A stretch of 64,000 nucleotides of DNA, taken from assembly GCA_050305935.1 (NCBI GenBank), contig JBNLGG010000011.1:26127-90126 (forward strand), given 5' to 3'. Below the pieces are notes generated by a model. That model made no database searches. It worked only from the letters and a program-made list of their open reading frames with translations, and was not told the DNA's origin. Made by a program: the position numbers and the translations under genes. Shown here in pieces: positions 33,828-44,160 of the stretch (positions are counted from its first letter, which is position 1; each line of letters opens with the position of its first letter). This stretch comes from CAJXNP01 sp050305935 (GTDB taxonomy: Bacteria > Bacteroidota > Bacteroidia > Cytophagales > Cyclobacteriaceae).

Positions 33828-36391
33828 TGGAGTACATCGTCAAGATCATACGAAAGAAAAAACATCCAATGTTGGATCGTTGGGTTTGGAAAATGGCCTG
33901 GAAGGATGCGCGGTTTAACATCCGAAGGTTGTTACTGTTCATCTCTTCCATCATTATTGGGATTGCCGGCCTGGTAGCTATAAATTCCTTTAACCACAAC
34001 CTGCAAAACGACATTGACAACCAGGCAAAAGACCTGTTGGGAGCTGATTTGGTGGTAGAAAGTGACAATCATCCCTTTATTGACAACCTGACCTATCCGA
34101 TCGATACGCTAGCTACAGAGCGAGCCGATGGCGCTCGTTTTGCCTCAATGATTTTATTTTTAAATAATCAAGGATCACGCCTGATTCGGGTAATTGGCAT
34201 GCAGGGTAAATATCCGTTTTATGGAAATGTAGAGCTTACACCTGAGTCAAATCTATCCTCCTTTGAAAGAAATGGTGATGTATTGATTGACGAAAGTCTG
34301 GCGCTACAGTTCAGCGCAACTGTTGGTGACTCCATTAAATTGGGGCAGTCAACATTCGCGATATGTGGCATTGTGACCCAGTTTCCTGGTAATACGGAAA
34401 TCAGCACAACCTTTACTCCTTCCGTTTATGTTCCTTTTGAAAAATTGCAGGAAACAGGTCTTATTCAATATGGCAGCCGGATTGCGTACAACTATTTCTA
34501 CCGGATGGACGATGCCAACGTGGAAACAGCAGTAAAATACCTGGAGACGATTCATGACAAAAACAACTATGATTGGGATACCGTGGATTCACAGAAGGAG
34601 AATATGAGTCGCGGATTTCAAAATCTTTATCGCTATTTCAGACTGCTGGGCTTTGTAGCATTAATTCTTGGATGCATCGGCGTAGCAAGCTCGGTATTTG
34701 TCTACATGCGTGAAAAAAGAAACAGTGCTGCGATACTTCGATGTATCGGAGCATCCGGGTGGCAAATCTACTGGGTGTTTTTTATTCAGGTGGTAGTCCT
34801 GGGAATCATAGGAAGTATTTTAGGTATTGCAGCAGGAGTCGGTATTCAGTATTTCCTTCCCTGGGTGGTCAGTGATTTCCTCCCAATGGAGGTGAGCCTT
34901 TTCCTTTCCTGGAAATCAATGGGGGAAGGAATGATTGTGGGATTGATAATTTCGGTGCTTTTTTCCGCATTACCTCTCTCCAATATCCGGTTTGTGGCAC
35001 CTTTAGAACTCATCCGAAATTCCGAAATAGACGGAAAAATCAAATCCAAATTCAGGCTATTTATCATCATTGCCATCGCCATATTCCCCTGGCTATTTGC
35101 ATTCTATCAAACAAACGACATTGTCAAAGGAACAACCTTTTACATAGGCCTGTTAATTGCATTTGGTGCATTGTACCTTATCTCGCGTTTGCTGATTTTC
35201 ACCTTAAAAAACATCATTCCCCGAAGATCTTCATTTATCTGGCGGCAGGGATTTTCGAACCTCTTCCGGCCAAATAATCAAACTTCTGTGCTGGTGATCG
35301 TCATCGGCCTGGGCGCATTTTTAATATCGACCATGTACCTGATCCAAAACAGCCTGCTGGGGCAGGTAGAGTTTGTAGGATCGGGCGAGCGATCAAATAC
35401 CGTATTGTTTGACATTCAGCCCTATCAAAAAGAGGGGGTAATTGAATTGGTAAATCAGTATGAAATCCCTGTCCAACAAGTGGTTCCAGTTGTTACGATG
35501 CGGATCGAAAAAGTGCGTGGAAAGACTGTTGAGGAAATCCGACAGGACACTTCCGAACATGTTAACGAGTGGGGACTAACTCATGAGTACCGGGTGACGT
35601 ATCGGGACAGCCTGATCTCGACTGAAGAAATCATTGAGGGCGATCTGGTAAAACAGGTAAATCCGGGCGATAGCATTTTTATTTCTATTTCTGACGGCAT
35701 GTCAAATAACCTCAATTTAAAGCTTGGTGACGAGATCATTTTCAACGTTCAGGGGTTACCTATGCCTGTGTATGTGGGAAGTATCAGGAAGGTAGATTGG
35801 CAGCGCATTCAAACTAATTTTATGGTGGTATTCCCCTTGGGCGTTCTAGAGCAGGCACCCCAATTTTTTGTAGTCATCGGCCGGATCGATGATAAACAAG
35901 TGGCTGCGAAATTCCAGCGGGAACTGGTGAGCAAATTTCCGAATGTTTCCATGATTGACTTAAATATTATTCTGGAGACTCTGGACAAGATCTTTGATAA
36001 AATCGCATTTGTCATCCGATTTATGGCTTTGTTTAGCATCCTTACCGGATTGCTGGTGCTTTCCGGCGCTGTCATCAACAGCAAATATGCCCGCTTAAAG
36101 GAAAATGTTTTATTACGAACAATAGGCGCCCTTCAAAAACAGATAACCGGTATGACATTGGTAGAGTACGGATATCTCGGTTTCTTTGCTGGGCTGGCAG
36201 GAAGCGTATTGGCCCTGATCGGCTCATGGGCCCTGGCCAAGTTTTTCTTTGACACCCTGTTTTTCCCCGATTTCATAACATTATTCATTATTTGGATCTC
36301 CATCTCTATACTAACCATGATAATCGGATGGTATAATTCCCGGTCTATTTTGAAAAGTTCACCGCTGGAAGTTTTACGAAAAGAATCCTGA
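33827..36391 (+). CDS. ybbP: ABC transporter permease, FtsX-like (YbbP type)
   Basis: An 854-residue permease with two FtsX-like units: one N-terminal helix near residue 35-55 and a large extracytoplasmic region, then helices at about 270-400, further helices in the middle (about 410-510), and a final helix group at about 725-840. IIGIAGLVAINSFNHNLQNDI at the first helix is typical. The long duplicated layout matches YbbP and not the shorter LolC/MacB. It is translated right after ybbA and works with it. Confidence 0.9.
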   Translation: MEYIVKIIRKKKHPMLDRWVWKMAWKDARFNIRRLLLFISSIIIGIAGLVAINSFNHNLQNDIDNQAKDLLGADLVVESDNHPFIDNLTYPIDTLATERADGARFASMILFLNNQGSRLIRVIGMQGKYPFYGNVELTPESNLSSFERNGDVLIDESLALQFSATVGDSIKLGQSTFAICGIVTQFPGNTEISTTFTPSVYVPFEKLQETGLIQYGSRIAYNYFYRMDDANVETAVKYLETIHDKNNYDWDTVDSQKENMSRGFQNLYRYFRLLGFVALILGCIGVASSVFVYMREKRNSAAILRCIGASGWQIYWVFFIQVVVLGIIGSILGIAAGVGIQYFLPWVVSDFLPMEVSLFLSWKSMGEGMIVGLIISVLFSALPLSNIRFVAPLELIRNSEIDGKIKSKFRLFIIIAIAIFPWLFAFYQTNDIVKGTTFYIGLLIAFGALYLISRLLIFTLKNIIPRRSSFIWRQGFSNLFRPNNQTSVLVIVIGLGAFLISTMYLIQNSLLGQVEFVGSGERSNTVLFDIQPYQKEGVIELVNQYEIPVQQVVPVVTMRIEKVRGKTVEEIRQDTSEHVNEWGLTHEYRVTYRDSLISTEEIIEGDLVKQVNPGDSIFISISDGMSNNLNLKLGDEIIFNVQGLPMPVYVGSIRKVDWQRIQTNFMVVFPLGVLEQAPQFFVVIGRIDDKQVAAKFQRELVSKFPNVSMIDLNIILETLDKIFDKIAFVIRFMALFSILTGLLVLSGAVINSKYARLKENVLLRTIGALQKQITGMTLVEYGYLGFFAGLAGSVLALIGSWALAKFFFDTLFFPDFITLFIIWISISILTMIIGWYNSRSILKSSPLEVLRKES

Positions 36392-36428
36392 CGTTGGCAG
36401 AAATATTTTTTCGAGAAGCACAAAAAAA

Positions 36429-36905
36429 CTATTCGGTCTTCAAGCTAGCCAACCAAAAATAGCAAAGGTCAATCCACTTGCCCACGTGTCCATTACCATA
36501 GTCAAAACCAAAACCGTGACCACCCGACGGAAAAATGTGCGGCTCCGAAGGAATTTTTTTTAGCAAGGCCTAGTGAAAACGAAGGCTATTTTCTACCGGT
36601 ACCGCGCCGTCTTCCTGACGTTGAATGAAAAGCGTGGGTGGTGTTTTTTTCATTTACCTGAAGTTCATTTGAAAACTGTTCTACCATAGAGCCTCCGGAT
36701 GTTTACCCAGTATATTCTCCCTGGAATCCATGTGGGTAATGGCGGCATCCATGGATATCACAGGATAAACCAAAACCATGAAATCTGGTCGGCTACTGGT
36801 TTTTTCAATCTCATCATAACCAGTTTCTACCCCCGAATCAAAGTGGGTACCAAGTATGGATACCGGTAGTATCCCAGATTTCCTCTACTTCCACATCTTT
36901 ATTGT
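36429..36905 (-). pseudogene. Decayed alpha/beta hydrolase (acetyl-xylan-esterase-like) gene
   Basis: No full frame exists, but on the minus strand pieces in different frames read GTHFDSGVETGYDEIEKTSS then SRPDFMVLVYPVISMDAAIT and HMDSRENILGKHPEAL, then, after shifts, TLFIQRQ-like sequence and PSGGHGFGFDYGNGHVGKW to a stop at 36429. This is the C-terminal half of an esterase of the kind active on acetylated carbohydrates. Several frameshifts separate the pieces, and the N-terminus is not recognisable. The stretch 36906-37146 shows nothing more. Confidence 0.8.
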
Positions 36906-37146
36906 TTGGTATCTTGTCACCATACAAACATAGGTGAAGAATTATGTGCGTCGACAATCGATCCGATACATAGGGGAAATGCCATCATACTTTGTCAGTT
37001 AAACGAATACGGTTACAAACAGCAGTTATAAGTCCGGACAGCGCGACGATTGATTTCGTTCAAGCACCAGAACCTTCTATTATTAAAGAATACTATTCAA
37101 TTTTAAAAAAGTATTCCGACAATATGAATTGCCATTAATTCGGTGC

Positions 37147-39477
37147 TTATTCGACAGCGAAGGTCTTTGTCGCATAACAAGGCAGCCCTTCTGCTGATAA
37201 ACCCTCAGCTACGATGAGATAATTACCTTTCTCTTCGGCGGCATAAAAGCTGATTTCCGACTCTTTATTGTTAGTCATCTCAACCACAGGATTCCAGTAA
37301 AGCAAATTCCTTTTATTGGGCAGGTTTTTGTTTTGAATGTCCTCCAGGCCTGGGGAATAAAAAATGCGCTCCTTTTGATAGCCTTCATATTCTACCATTA
37401 ATACACTTGGATCAATAGTAAATCCATCGACTCCTCCCTTGTAGGATGTATAGCTTACCACACCGTCAAAAGTCTGCTTGCCAAAAAAGTAGCGGGTCGA
37501 AACGACGTCCAATCCTTTTACTTTCAGTGGGTCAACTTCCATTATTTTATCTACATCAAACACCGGTAAGCCATCGTACAAAACGAAAGGATCTTTCTTG
37601 TAAACGAGTTCCTTCTCCGGATCCAATACCCGATAATAAAAGTTGTTATCTTTTTTTCGTACCCACACGTTTGGTACGTATTCACGCATCACATCCTCCA
37701 TGGTAGTGAAGCGTGTATAGTCATCCAATTTGTAGCTCTGATTTCCTTTGCCATAGAACAGGACTGTTTTTGAGTCCTTTTCCATAAACTGGTTTCTCTT
37801 TTTTTGATGTAAGAGATTGAGTGTCTGCATGGCAATACTTCTTTCATTTAGGGTGCTTGCCATGGATTCATCCGGGAAAAACCCGCCTGACACATCAAAG
37901 AAATACTCCTCTGAAAAAGGATTGTTTAATTCAAGAGTGTATATTGAGTCATTTGTATAATCAAACCCCAGATACATATTATGACTACCGTATAAGTCAA
38001 TCAACTCAAATTTAATCTTGCCCAGTTGGTCGCTCCTGGAATTTAAATAGCGTGCATCCCCATCGGTCACCGACAAATAGGAATAAATCCCCTCCACCGT
38101 TTGCCTATTGGTTTTATTAATCACCTTGCCTGTGACAAGCAACCCGCGATACTCCGGAACATGTTTTTTGATCGTTGGCTCCGGTGAAACAATATCACTC
38201 CATGAAAACCGGGACCACCCGTGAGTCAACATGACCAGATCAATTTTGCCTCGGCCTTCATGATCTTGAAAATAGTATCCTGGCGATTCAACCCTGCCTT
38301 GCAAGTCGGAAGAAAGGTATAAATAGGACACAATATCGGTTTTAGGATAATGGTTTAGCGAGTCGAGTTTAAATACAGAAACAGAAATATTCGAATCAAA
38401 ACCGGTTTTCAGCCCGAAGCTTACCTCTTCATTTTGTTTAAAATTCTCCCTGTTTTCAATAAAGTCCAGCCTGTTTGTCACATCGGGGTATTTGAAAAAT
38501 AACCGCTCACATACCGGCTGGTTAAATCGATTAAAAAGCGTAAAGTGATTGATTCCATCGTGAAGCTGGTTCTTTGGCATATAAAAGCTGACTGCGCCAC
38601 CCTGTGTGTACTTTTTTTCAACTGCAGATACCCTACCCCGCGAATGCACCAGCATAGTAAGATCGCTGTCGGTTTCCCTGGTTTTTATGCATACTGATAT
38701 TTCTTCGGCTTTTTCTTCCAACCGAAGTGAAAATCCTTTTTTCTCAATTTGAGGAAGGTTAAAATAGTAGTTGTTATTGTTCAATCGGGCAACAACCTTA
38801 TACACTTCGTTTTCTTCAGGTATAAAATCAAAATATCCCATTCCATTGTGGGTGGGACGGAATCCCTTCAATGTATCATTATTTTGGTTCAGCAGCCATG
38901 CTTGAAAACTTTCACCCAGGCCATTTCTCCCGATACCCTGAAAAGCAACACGATTGTCGACGCCTTCAACCAGACGTCCGCCTTCAGGAAAAAAATCGAC
39001 ATACAATGCCTTCGATGAGGCGGCTTGGGATGCATTTTTAAAGGTATTTACAATCGAAATGTCCTTATGGAAATAAAAAGCTGCATCGAAGTTTTTCATC
39101 CAATTAGTGTAGCCTCTTAAGGTATAAGAACCAGAGACCAAAGCTGTAGGTAAATAAAATGAGCCCTTCCCTATTCCATCTTCCATCTTGATCTTAGCCT
39201 GCAACCTGGGTACAGAATCCTGATCGATCAACTCCACATACGCCACCTTACTTACATCAGAAAGTTGGTGCCCCGAACCCTCCATATTATACACTTTGAA
39301 CCACAGAATTTCACCTGTTATATAAAATTCACGATCGGTCGTAATGTATGTCTTTTCCTGATAGTTATTTTCTCTGTATTGGTCAAATTTCACCATCAAA
39401 TCCGACGATTGTGAGAAACTATTGAAGGTACACAGTGTCAGTATAAAAAGTACTAGAATATTTCTGGATAAATACAT
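37147..39477 (-). CDS. Large exported protein with macroglobulin-type MG2 domain
   Basis: A 776-residue exported protein (signal MYLSRNILVLFILTLCTFNSFSQ; an upstream TTG at 39495 is less likely). Residues 40-160 read KTYITTDREFYITGEILWFKVY, then GIGKGSFYLPTALVSGSYTLRGYTNW, the pattern of alpha-2-macroglobulin MG2-like domains. The later part repeats beta-sandwich-like stretches and contains a plug-like segment near RFTTMEDVMREYVPNVWVRKK. It ends the four-gene cluster with the TonB receptor and DUF4249 lipoprotein, the usual neighbours of this family. It is probably anchored at the outer membrane and may help handle proteins or large ligands. Function unknown. Confidence 0.8.
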   Translation of the reverse strand: MYLSRNILVLFILTLCTFNSFSQSSDLMVKFDQYRENNYQEKTYITTDREFYITGEILWFKVYNMEGSGHQLSDVSKVAYVELIDQDSVPRLQAKIKMEDGIGKGSFYLPTALVSGSYTLRGYTNWMKNFDAAFYFHKDISIVNTFKNASQAASSKALYVDFFPEGGRLVEGVDNRVAFQGIGRNGLGESFQAWLLNQNNDTLKGFRPTHNGMGYFDFIPEENEVYKVVARLNNNNYYFNLPQIEKKGFSLRLEEKAEEISVCIKTRETDSDLTMLVHSRGRVSAVEKKYTQGGAVSFYMPKNQLHDGINHFTLFNRFNQPVCERLFFKYPDVTNRLDFIENRENFKQNEEVSFGLKTGFDSNISVSVFKLDSLNHYPKTDIVSYLYLSSDLQGRVESPGYYFQDHEGRGKIDLVMLTHGWSRFSWSDIVSPEPTIKKHVPEYRGLLVTGKVINKTNRQTVEGIYSYLSVTDGDARYLNSRSDQLGKIKFELIDLYGSHNMYLGFDYTNDSIYTLELNNPFSEEYFFDVSGGFFPDESMASTLNERSIAMQTLNLLHQKKRNQFMEKDSKTVLFYGKGNQSYKLDDYTRFTTMEDVMREYVPNVWVRKKDNNFYYRVLDPEKELVYKKDPFVLYDGLPVFDVDKIMEVDPLKVKGLDVVSTRYFFGKQTFDGVVSYTSYKGGVDGFTIDPSVLMVEYEGYQKERIFYSPGLEDIQNKNLPNKRNLLYWNPVVEMTNNKESEISFYAAEEKGNYLIVAEGLSAEGLPCYATKTFAVE

Positions 39478-39508
39478 GAATCTCAATTCAATCAAATGTT
39501 AAAAATGA

Positions 39509-40654
39509 TTACTGCCAAAACTCAGGAACTTTGTTTGAACCCTTCAGCCTGCAATCCACACACGATGCAAACGATGTGGTGTAGGCATACACAGAACCTT
39601 GTTGGTATAAAGCCCCAATAAGATATTTTGGTGGGTATAATTCGTCAAACATGTCTTCAACTAATACAGTGTCAAATACACATGATCTGTATCCCCTGTT
39701 AAAGAAATGAGGTGTTACATCCCGATAGTTCAAATAAATCCGTAGTTGCTGCTCCGAATACAGGTTGAAATACCCAAGCACCCCTATCTCGGGATGAGAG
39801 ACATTCCTTATATTGCTAGTCAGTTGGGAGGGCTGCGGATCAAAAATGCTTCCCACACTTTCTGTATTGGACTGAAGCATTTCCCAATATTTATATGTTT
39901 TTTCTGAGAGAGCCCTTTGTTTCACGAGAAAACTATATCTGTCAGCAAATTTACCAGTAGATGTGCCAACCTTGGCTATCGGAAACTGATTGATAATATC
40001 CTCATTAAGGTGTTTTGAATTGGCAAGGATAATCTGGGTGGAAGAGTCATATTGGTAACAAAAATGCAAGGTATCGGGCCTTCTACGAGGGTATATTTCT
40101 ACAGATGTGTCGGTCCTCTCGTAATAAAAACCGGAATAATATGCTGACCTGAATTCCCAGGTTTCTGTATAATCCCACTTATAATAAAAAGTATTATTAT
40201 TAGGGTCATGAGTTGACACATAAAAGTTAACATTTGACTCATCGGAGGAGTAGGTAACTTTATCGATCTTTGGTGTTTCAATATATTCCTCGAAATCGGA
40301 AAGATATTCGGAGCCGTCAGCGTCGGAAACATAAAGCTGGACCATGTCTCCAAAATTCAAATCGATTCCGTCAACATAATACCTCCCGGACTTTTTCTCG
40401 CTGAGCCGATAGGTTGCTCCATCCTGCACACGAATTTCAACTATTGCTCCGGAAACATATTTTGTTTCTGATAAATCATTGAGCGCCTGGCTCCTGCTTA
40501 AATAAACATTTGCTTCTCCAGCGGTGCCATTTACATTTCCATCCACTACAAGCAAATCTTCGAATTGATCGACTTTCGGCGGGCTGTATGGCTCGACACA
40601 TCCTAAAAAATAAACAGTCAATAGGATTATTGAAATTTGAAAAAAATTTTTCAT
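39509..40654 (-). CDS. DUF4249 domain lipoprotein
   Basis: A 381-residue DUF4249 protein, typically encoded with a TonB-dependent receptor. The signal ends in TVYFLGCVEPY, so the cysteine near 19 should carry lipid. The start of the mature part (VDQFEDLLVVDGNVNGTAG) is the typical beta-strand beginning of this family. Its start codon abuts the stop of the receptor gene, and the MG2 gene follows after about 30 bases, so translation is probably coupled. Role unknown; a surface partner of the receptor is the usual guess. Confidence 0.88.
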   Translation of the reverse strand: MKNFFQISIILLTVYFLGCVEPYSPPKVDQFEDLLVVDGNVNGTAGEANVYLSRSQALNDLSETKYVSGAIVEIRVQDGATYRLSEKKSGRYYVDGIDLNFGDMVQLYVSDADGSEYLSDFEEYIETPKIDKVTYSSDESNVNFYVSTHDPNNNTFYYKWDYTETWEFRSAYYSGFYYERTDTSVEIYPRRRPDTLHFCYQYDSSTQIILANSKHLNEDIINQFPIAKVGTSTGKFADRYSFLVKQRALSEKTYKYWEMLQSNTESVGSIFDPQPSQLTSNIRNVSHPEIGVLGYFNLYSEQQLRIYLNYRDVTPHFFNRGYRSCVFDTVLVEDMFDELYPPKYLIGALYQQGSVYAYTTSFASCVDCRLKGSNKVPEFWQ

Positions 40655-43417
40655 CTAAAAACTAAAATTATATGTGATTGTCGGAATAGGGTTTCCAAAT
40701 ATGCTGAGTTTATAACCTTTTATCTCCCCGTCAACTGTTTGGAAATATACCGAGTAGGCATTTTTCCTTCCGGTCAAATTGTAGACCCCCACGGTCCAAG
40801 AGCTATGGGCCAGTTTTCGCACTTTATGATTTCCTTCGATATTCATGGATAAATCCATCCTGAAATAGTCTGGGATACGGTATTCGTTTCTGTCAGAATA
40901 GTGCACTCTACCGGCATCATTAAATTCATATCTCGTAAGCGGTATTGTGATCGGCCTGCCTGTGCTATACGTTACGTTCAGTCCAATATTAAACCGGCGA
41001 TTGAATTTGTAATTACCAATCATGGTGAAATCATGCGGCTTGTCATAATTGCTTGGGTAGTACTCCCCATTGTTTATCGTCTCCAGGAGGTTCTCACTAT
41101 TTGTGCGAAGCAGCGATCGTGAATAAGTATAACTCACCCATCCATTGATCTTTCCTTTTGTCTTTTTCACTAACAATTCCACTCCATACGCCTTGCCTTC
41201 TGCATTTAAAACATCCGTTTCAATGTGTTCATTCAAGATTAACTTTGCTCCACCTTTATAATCAAGGATGTTTTTTGAGGTCTTATAATAGGCTTCGATA
41301 GAAGTCTCCACCGCAGACGCCCGGAAGTTCTTGTAGTACCCGATGGCAAATTGATCACCAATCTGAGGTTTTATATTCGGATCGCTCAGTTTCCAGGTAT
41401 CCGTGGGTGAAATTGACGTGGTATTAGACAACATATGTATATATTGCCTCATCCTGTTATAGCTTAATTTTATCGAGGCATCATTCCCTAACAAATACCT
41501 GAGTGAGGCCCTGTACTCCGGCCCATGATATGTGTTTATGATTTCATTCGACGAATAAGATGTACTGTCTGTGATGTTGCTGGTCTCCTTCGGCTGGCCA
41601 GCGGGATATGAAAACACATCCCTTGGCCCGAGTACATTAAACATAGAATACCTCAAGCCAAGGTAAAGGGACATTCTCGAATTTATTTCAATTTTATCTC
41701 CCAAATAGACCCCGCTTTCCACGCCTTTTTCACTTTGTATTTCCAAGGGTATTATCAGTGACTCCTCGCCCCGGGGGTAAAGATTGCCCGGATTGATATC
41801 ATATGCAATTGAACTAACCCCAAAATCAAAAGCATGGCTAGAACCAGAGAAATAATTAAAATCGAGTTTGAAATTCTTTTGCCCCAAATTGTAGGAGAGA
41901 TCAAATGCGTTTACCGGGTTCTGCTCGCTTGTAACTTTATAATTGTATCCGCTGTACCCGGCGGTAAAGACCCCATAAAACTTATTGGCAAACACATGCT
42001 TCCATTTGAGCGTCAGCGCATCATTGTTGTATTGGTACAAAGTATCACTATTAAGCTTAAAGCGATCGTCACTATGGTAGCCGGTGATGTAAAGGCTGTT
42101 CTTTTCATTAATGTTATAGTGAATATGAGCATTTAGATCATAAAAGGACGCCTGGCTATTTTTGATTGATTCATCCGGCACAAGTTTTAATAACCAATCA
42201 GAATACGTTGACCTTCCACTTACTGATACCGATAGCTTATCTTTTATCACCGGTATTTCGAGGGCCAACTTGGAAGTTAGCAGGCCAATACCACCTGACC
42301 CGACAAATTTACGCTTGTTCCCATCTTTGGTGGAAATCTCCAACACGGATGAGAGCCGTCCTCCATAATTTGCGGGTATACCGCTTTTATACAATTCAAC
42401 ATTTTTAAGCACATCCGGATTAAAAGCAGAAAAGAATCCAAAAAGGTGGCTTGGATTGTAAATCGTTGCATCATTGTAAAGGATCAGGTTTTGATCAGTT
42501 GTCCCTCCTCTCACATTCAATCCGGTGGAGCTTTCACCTACCGTCTGAACCCCTGGCAGCGTCAAAGCTACCTTGAGAATGTCTGTCTCACCAAATGCCA
42601 TCGGTACATTTTTCATCGTCTTGATGTCGAGCTTTTCTACCCCCATGTTTAGGCTGGTGATATTAAGGTCTTTTTCAGATTCCACAATAATCTCCCTTAA
42701 TGGAATAACATCCTCCTTTAACTCAATGTCTAGCTTTCCATTATTATTTAGAAGTATCTGTCGCTTAGTACTCTTCATGCCAATGCTGTTAATAAGCAGC
42801 TCATGCCTTCCCCTTGGTAAGGAAATAGAGTAGTAGCCGAATGCGTCTGTTGCTACACCTATTCGTGGCTCTTCGATGTACACCACCGCTCCGATGACTG
42901 GCTCTCCGGTATTAATATCCCGGATATAGCCGGCAATGTTGGCATTGCCATTTAAGCCATTTCCCGTGGCTTTTCCTATAGTGATCAGGCGTGACTCGAC
43001 CCCGACGGTCTGGCTCACTACCTCTTGATTCCTGATAAAATCCGGAAGTTCTTCTTCGCTATCTGTAAACGACTCTTCTACCCGGAAAAAATTTGCTGGC
43101 AGACTGGTATAAACCGGGGTTTCTCTCGTGATATATATTTGACCTTTATACAGGGTGTATTTCAAGTCTGTGCCTTCAAATAATTTTTCTAGCGCCTCCT
43201 TTGCAGAGTTTTCCCGGATATCAATTTTGTATTTTAATGTGTCAAAATCAGCCTTGTTGTAAAACACCCGCTCAACCACCTGCTGCTCAAATACCGGGAT
43301 AATATCTTCCATCAAAGCACTGTCAAACTTTAGGATGATAATTGAACTTTGTGAATGAACTTGAAACGCAAAAAAAATCAATAAAGAACAAAGAAAAAAT
43401 CTCTTACTATGTGGCAT
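40655..43417 (-). CDS. TonB-dependent outer-membrane receptor with N-terminal STN and carboxypeptidase-like domain
   Basis: A 920-residue receptor. After the signal (MPHSKRFFLCSLLIFFAFQVHSQ), a secretin/TonB N-terminal (STN) domain at about 28-105 (IPVFEQQVVERVFY...YTLYKGQIYI), a carboxypeptidase-like regulatory repeat at about 160-240 (IAGYIRDINTGEPVIGAVV), then the plug (LPGVQTVGESSTGLNVRGG) and a 22-stranded barrel ending in FGNPIPTITYNFSF. STN domains normally talk to anti-sigma factors, but none is encoded next to it. The gene cluster implies uptake of a peptide or protein-derived or otherwise large ligand; this is inference. Confidence 0.92.
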   Translation of the reverse strand: MPHSKRFFLCSLLIFFAFQVHSQSSIIILKFDSALMEDIIPVFEQQVVERVFYNKADFDTLKYKIDIRENSAKEALEKLFEGTDLKYTLYKGQIYITRETPVYTSLPANFFRVEESFTDSEEELPDFIRNQEVVSQTVGVESRLITIGKATGNGLNGNANIAGYIRDINTGEPVIGAVVYIEEPRIGVATDAFGYYSISLPRGRHELLINSIGMKSTKRQILLNNNGKLDIELKEDVIPLREIIVESEKDLNITSLNMGVEKLDIKTMKNVPMAFGETDILKVALTLPGVQTVGESSTGLNVRGGTTDQNLILYNDATIYNPSHLFGFFSAFNPDVLKNVELYKSGIPANYGGRLSSVLEISTKDGNKRKFVGSGGIGLLTSKLALEIPVIKDKLSVSVSGRSTYSDWLLKLVPDESIKNSQASFYDLNAHIHYNINEKNSLYITGYHSDDRFKLNSDTLYQYNNDALTLKWKHVFANKFYGVFTAGYSGYNYKVTSEQNPVNAFDLSYNLGQKNFKLDFNYFSGSSHAFDFGVSSIAYDINPGNLYPRGEESLIIPLEIQSEKGVESGVYLGDKIEINSRMSLYLGLRYSMFNVLGPRDVFSYPAGQPKETSNITDSTSYSSNEIINTYHGPEYRASLRYLLGNDASIKLSYNRMRQYIHMLSNTTSISPTDTWKLSDPNIKPQIGDQFAIGYYKNFRASAVETSIEAYYKTSKNILDYKGGAKLILNEHIETDVLNAEGKAYGVELLVKKTKGKINGWVSYTYSRSLLRTNSENLLETINNGEYYPSNYDKPHDFTMIGNYKFNRRFNIGLNVTYSTGRPITIPLTRYEFNDAGRVHYSDRNEYRIPDYFRMDLSMNIEGNHKVRKLAHSSWTVGVYNLTGRKNAYSVYFQTVDGEIKGYKLSIFGNPIPTITYNFSF

Positions 43418-43422
43418 CTGAA

Positions 43423-44160
43423 TTAAAGATTGACGTAAAACTGTGATACTTTAAGAAGGTTGTGTTCAAAATCTGGCTTAAAATCAATCATATTTTGTTT
43501 AATGAACTTCTTCACCTCTTTCTTCTTATCTTTAAAAGCACTTATGACTGATATCTTATTGCTTACTTTCACTACTTCCCCATGCTTGACAATGTAGAAC
43601 TTGTCTTCCAGCAAAAAGCTCCTTTCCATGCTTAAACCCTCAACCTTTTCATATAATTCTTTTTCCCTTAAGCACAAAACTTTTAAATCCTTCGAATTTA
43701 ATAGCTGGTCATAAAAGCCTTTTTTTAAACCAGAATAATCACTTTCCTTCTCGATTTTAATAAACTCATGCCCAAAAAGTTTAAAGGCATCAACGCGATC
43801 CATGTCCAAAGCCAATTCTTTGCCATAACCTATGTGATCATAATATTCGACGACCAGGATATTCTTATGGGTATTGTACTTCAACTCGACATTGTCATAG
43901 CGCTGCCCAAAATACTCCACGCTTCCGGGAGTGAAATCCTCGTCTCTGAAATAGGGATGCCCCTTGATCCTAAAGTCATACTCAATATATTCCCTTCCAT
44001 TAAAAATGCCCGACTGTTCATTAATGAAGGATTCATACAAATCAAGTGCTTTTACCCTGGAATGGCTGACAAAGACAGTAGAGTCATTTATAACCTGCGC
44101 ATATCCGCTAAAACCTATTGCAAAAAGAAGGGAAAAGGCCCCACAAATTATTCTGTTCAT
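43423..44160 (-). CDS. Hypothetical exported protein, first gene of the TonB cluster
   Basis: A 245-residue exported protein (signal MNRIICGAFSLLFAIGFSGYAQ). It is rich in beta-strand patterns such as YIEYDFRIKGHPYFRDEDFTP and KNILVVEYYDHIGYG, then a basic C-terminal part (FKDKKKEVKKFIKQNMIDFKP). Similar proteins are found before receptor genes in Bacteroidota but I cannot name a family. Five bases separate its stop from the receptor start, so it is co-transcribed and may be a periplasmic partner or regulator of the receptor. Confidence 0.75.
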   Translation of the reverse strand: MNRIICGAFSLLFAIGFSGYAQVINDSTVFVSHSRVKALDLYESFINEQSGIFNGREYIEYDFRIKGHPYFRDEDFTPGSVEYFGQRYDNVELKYNTHKNILVVEYYDHIGYGKELALDMDRVDAFKLFGHEFIKIEKESDYSGLKKGFYDQLLNSKDLKVLCLREKELYEKVEGLSMERSFLLEDKFYIVKHGEVVKVSNKISVISAFKDKKKEVKKFIKQNMIDFKPDFEHNLLKVSQFYVNL

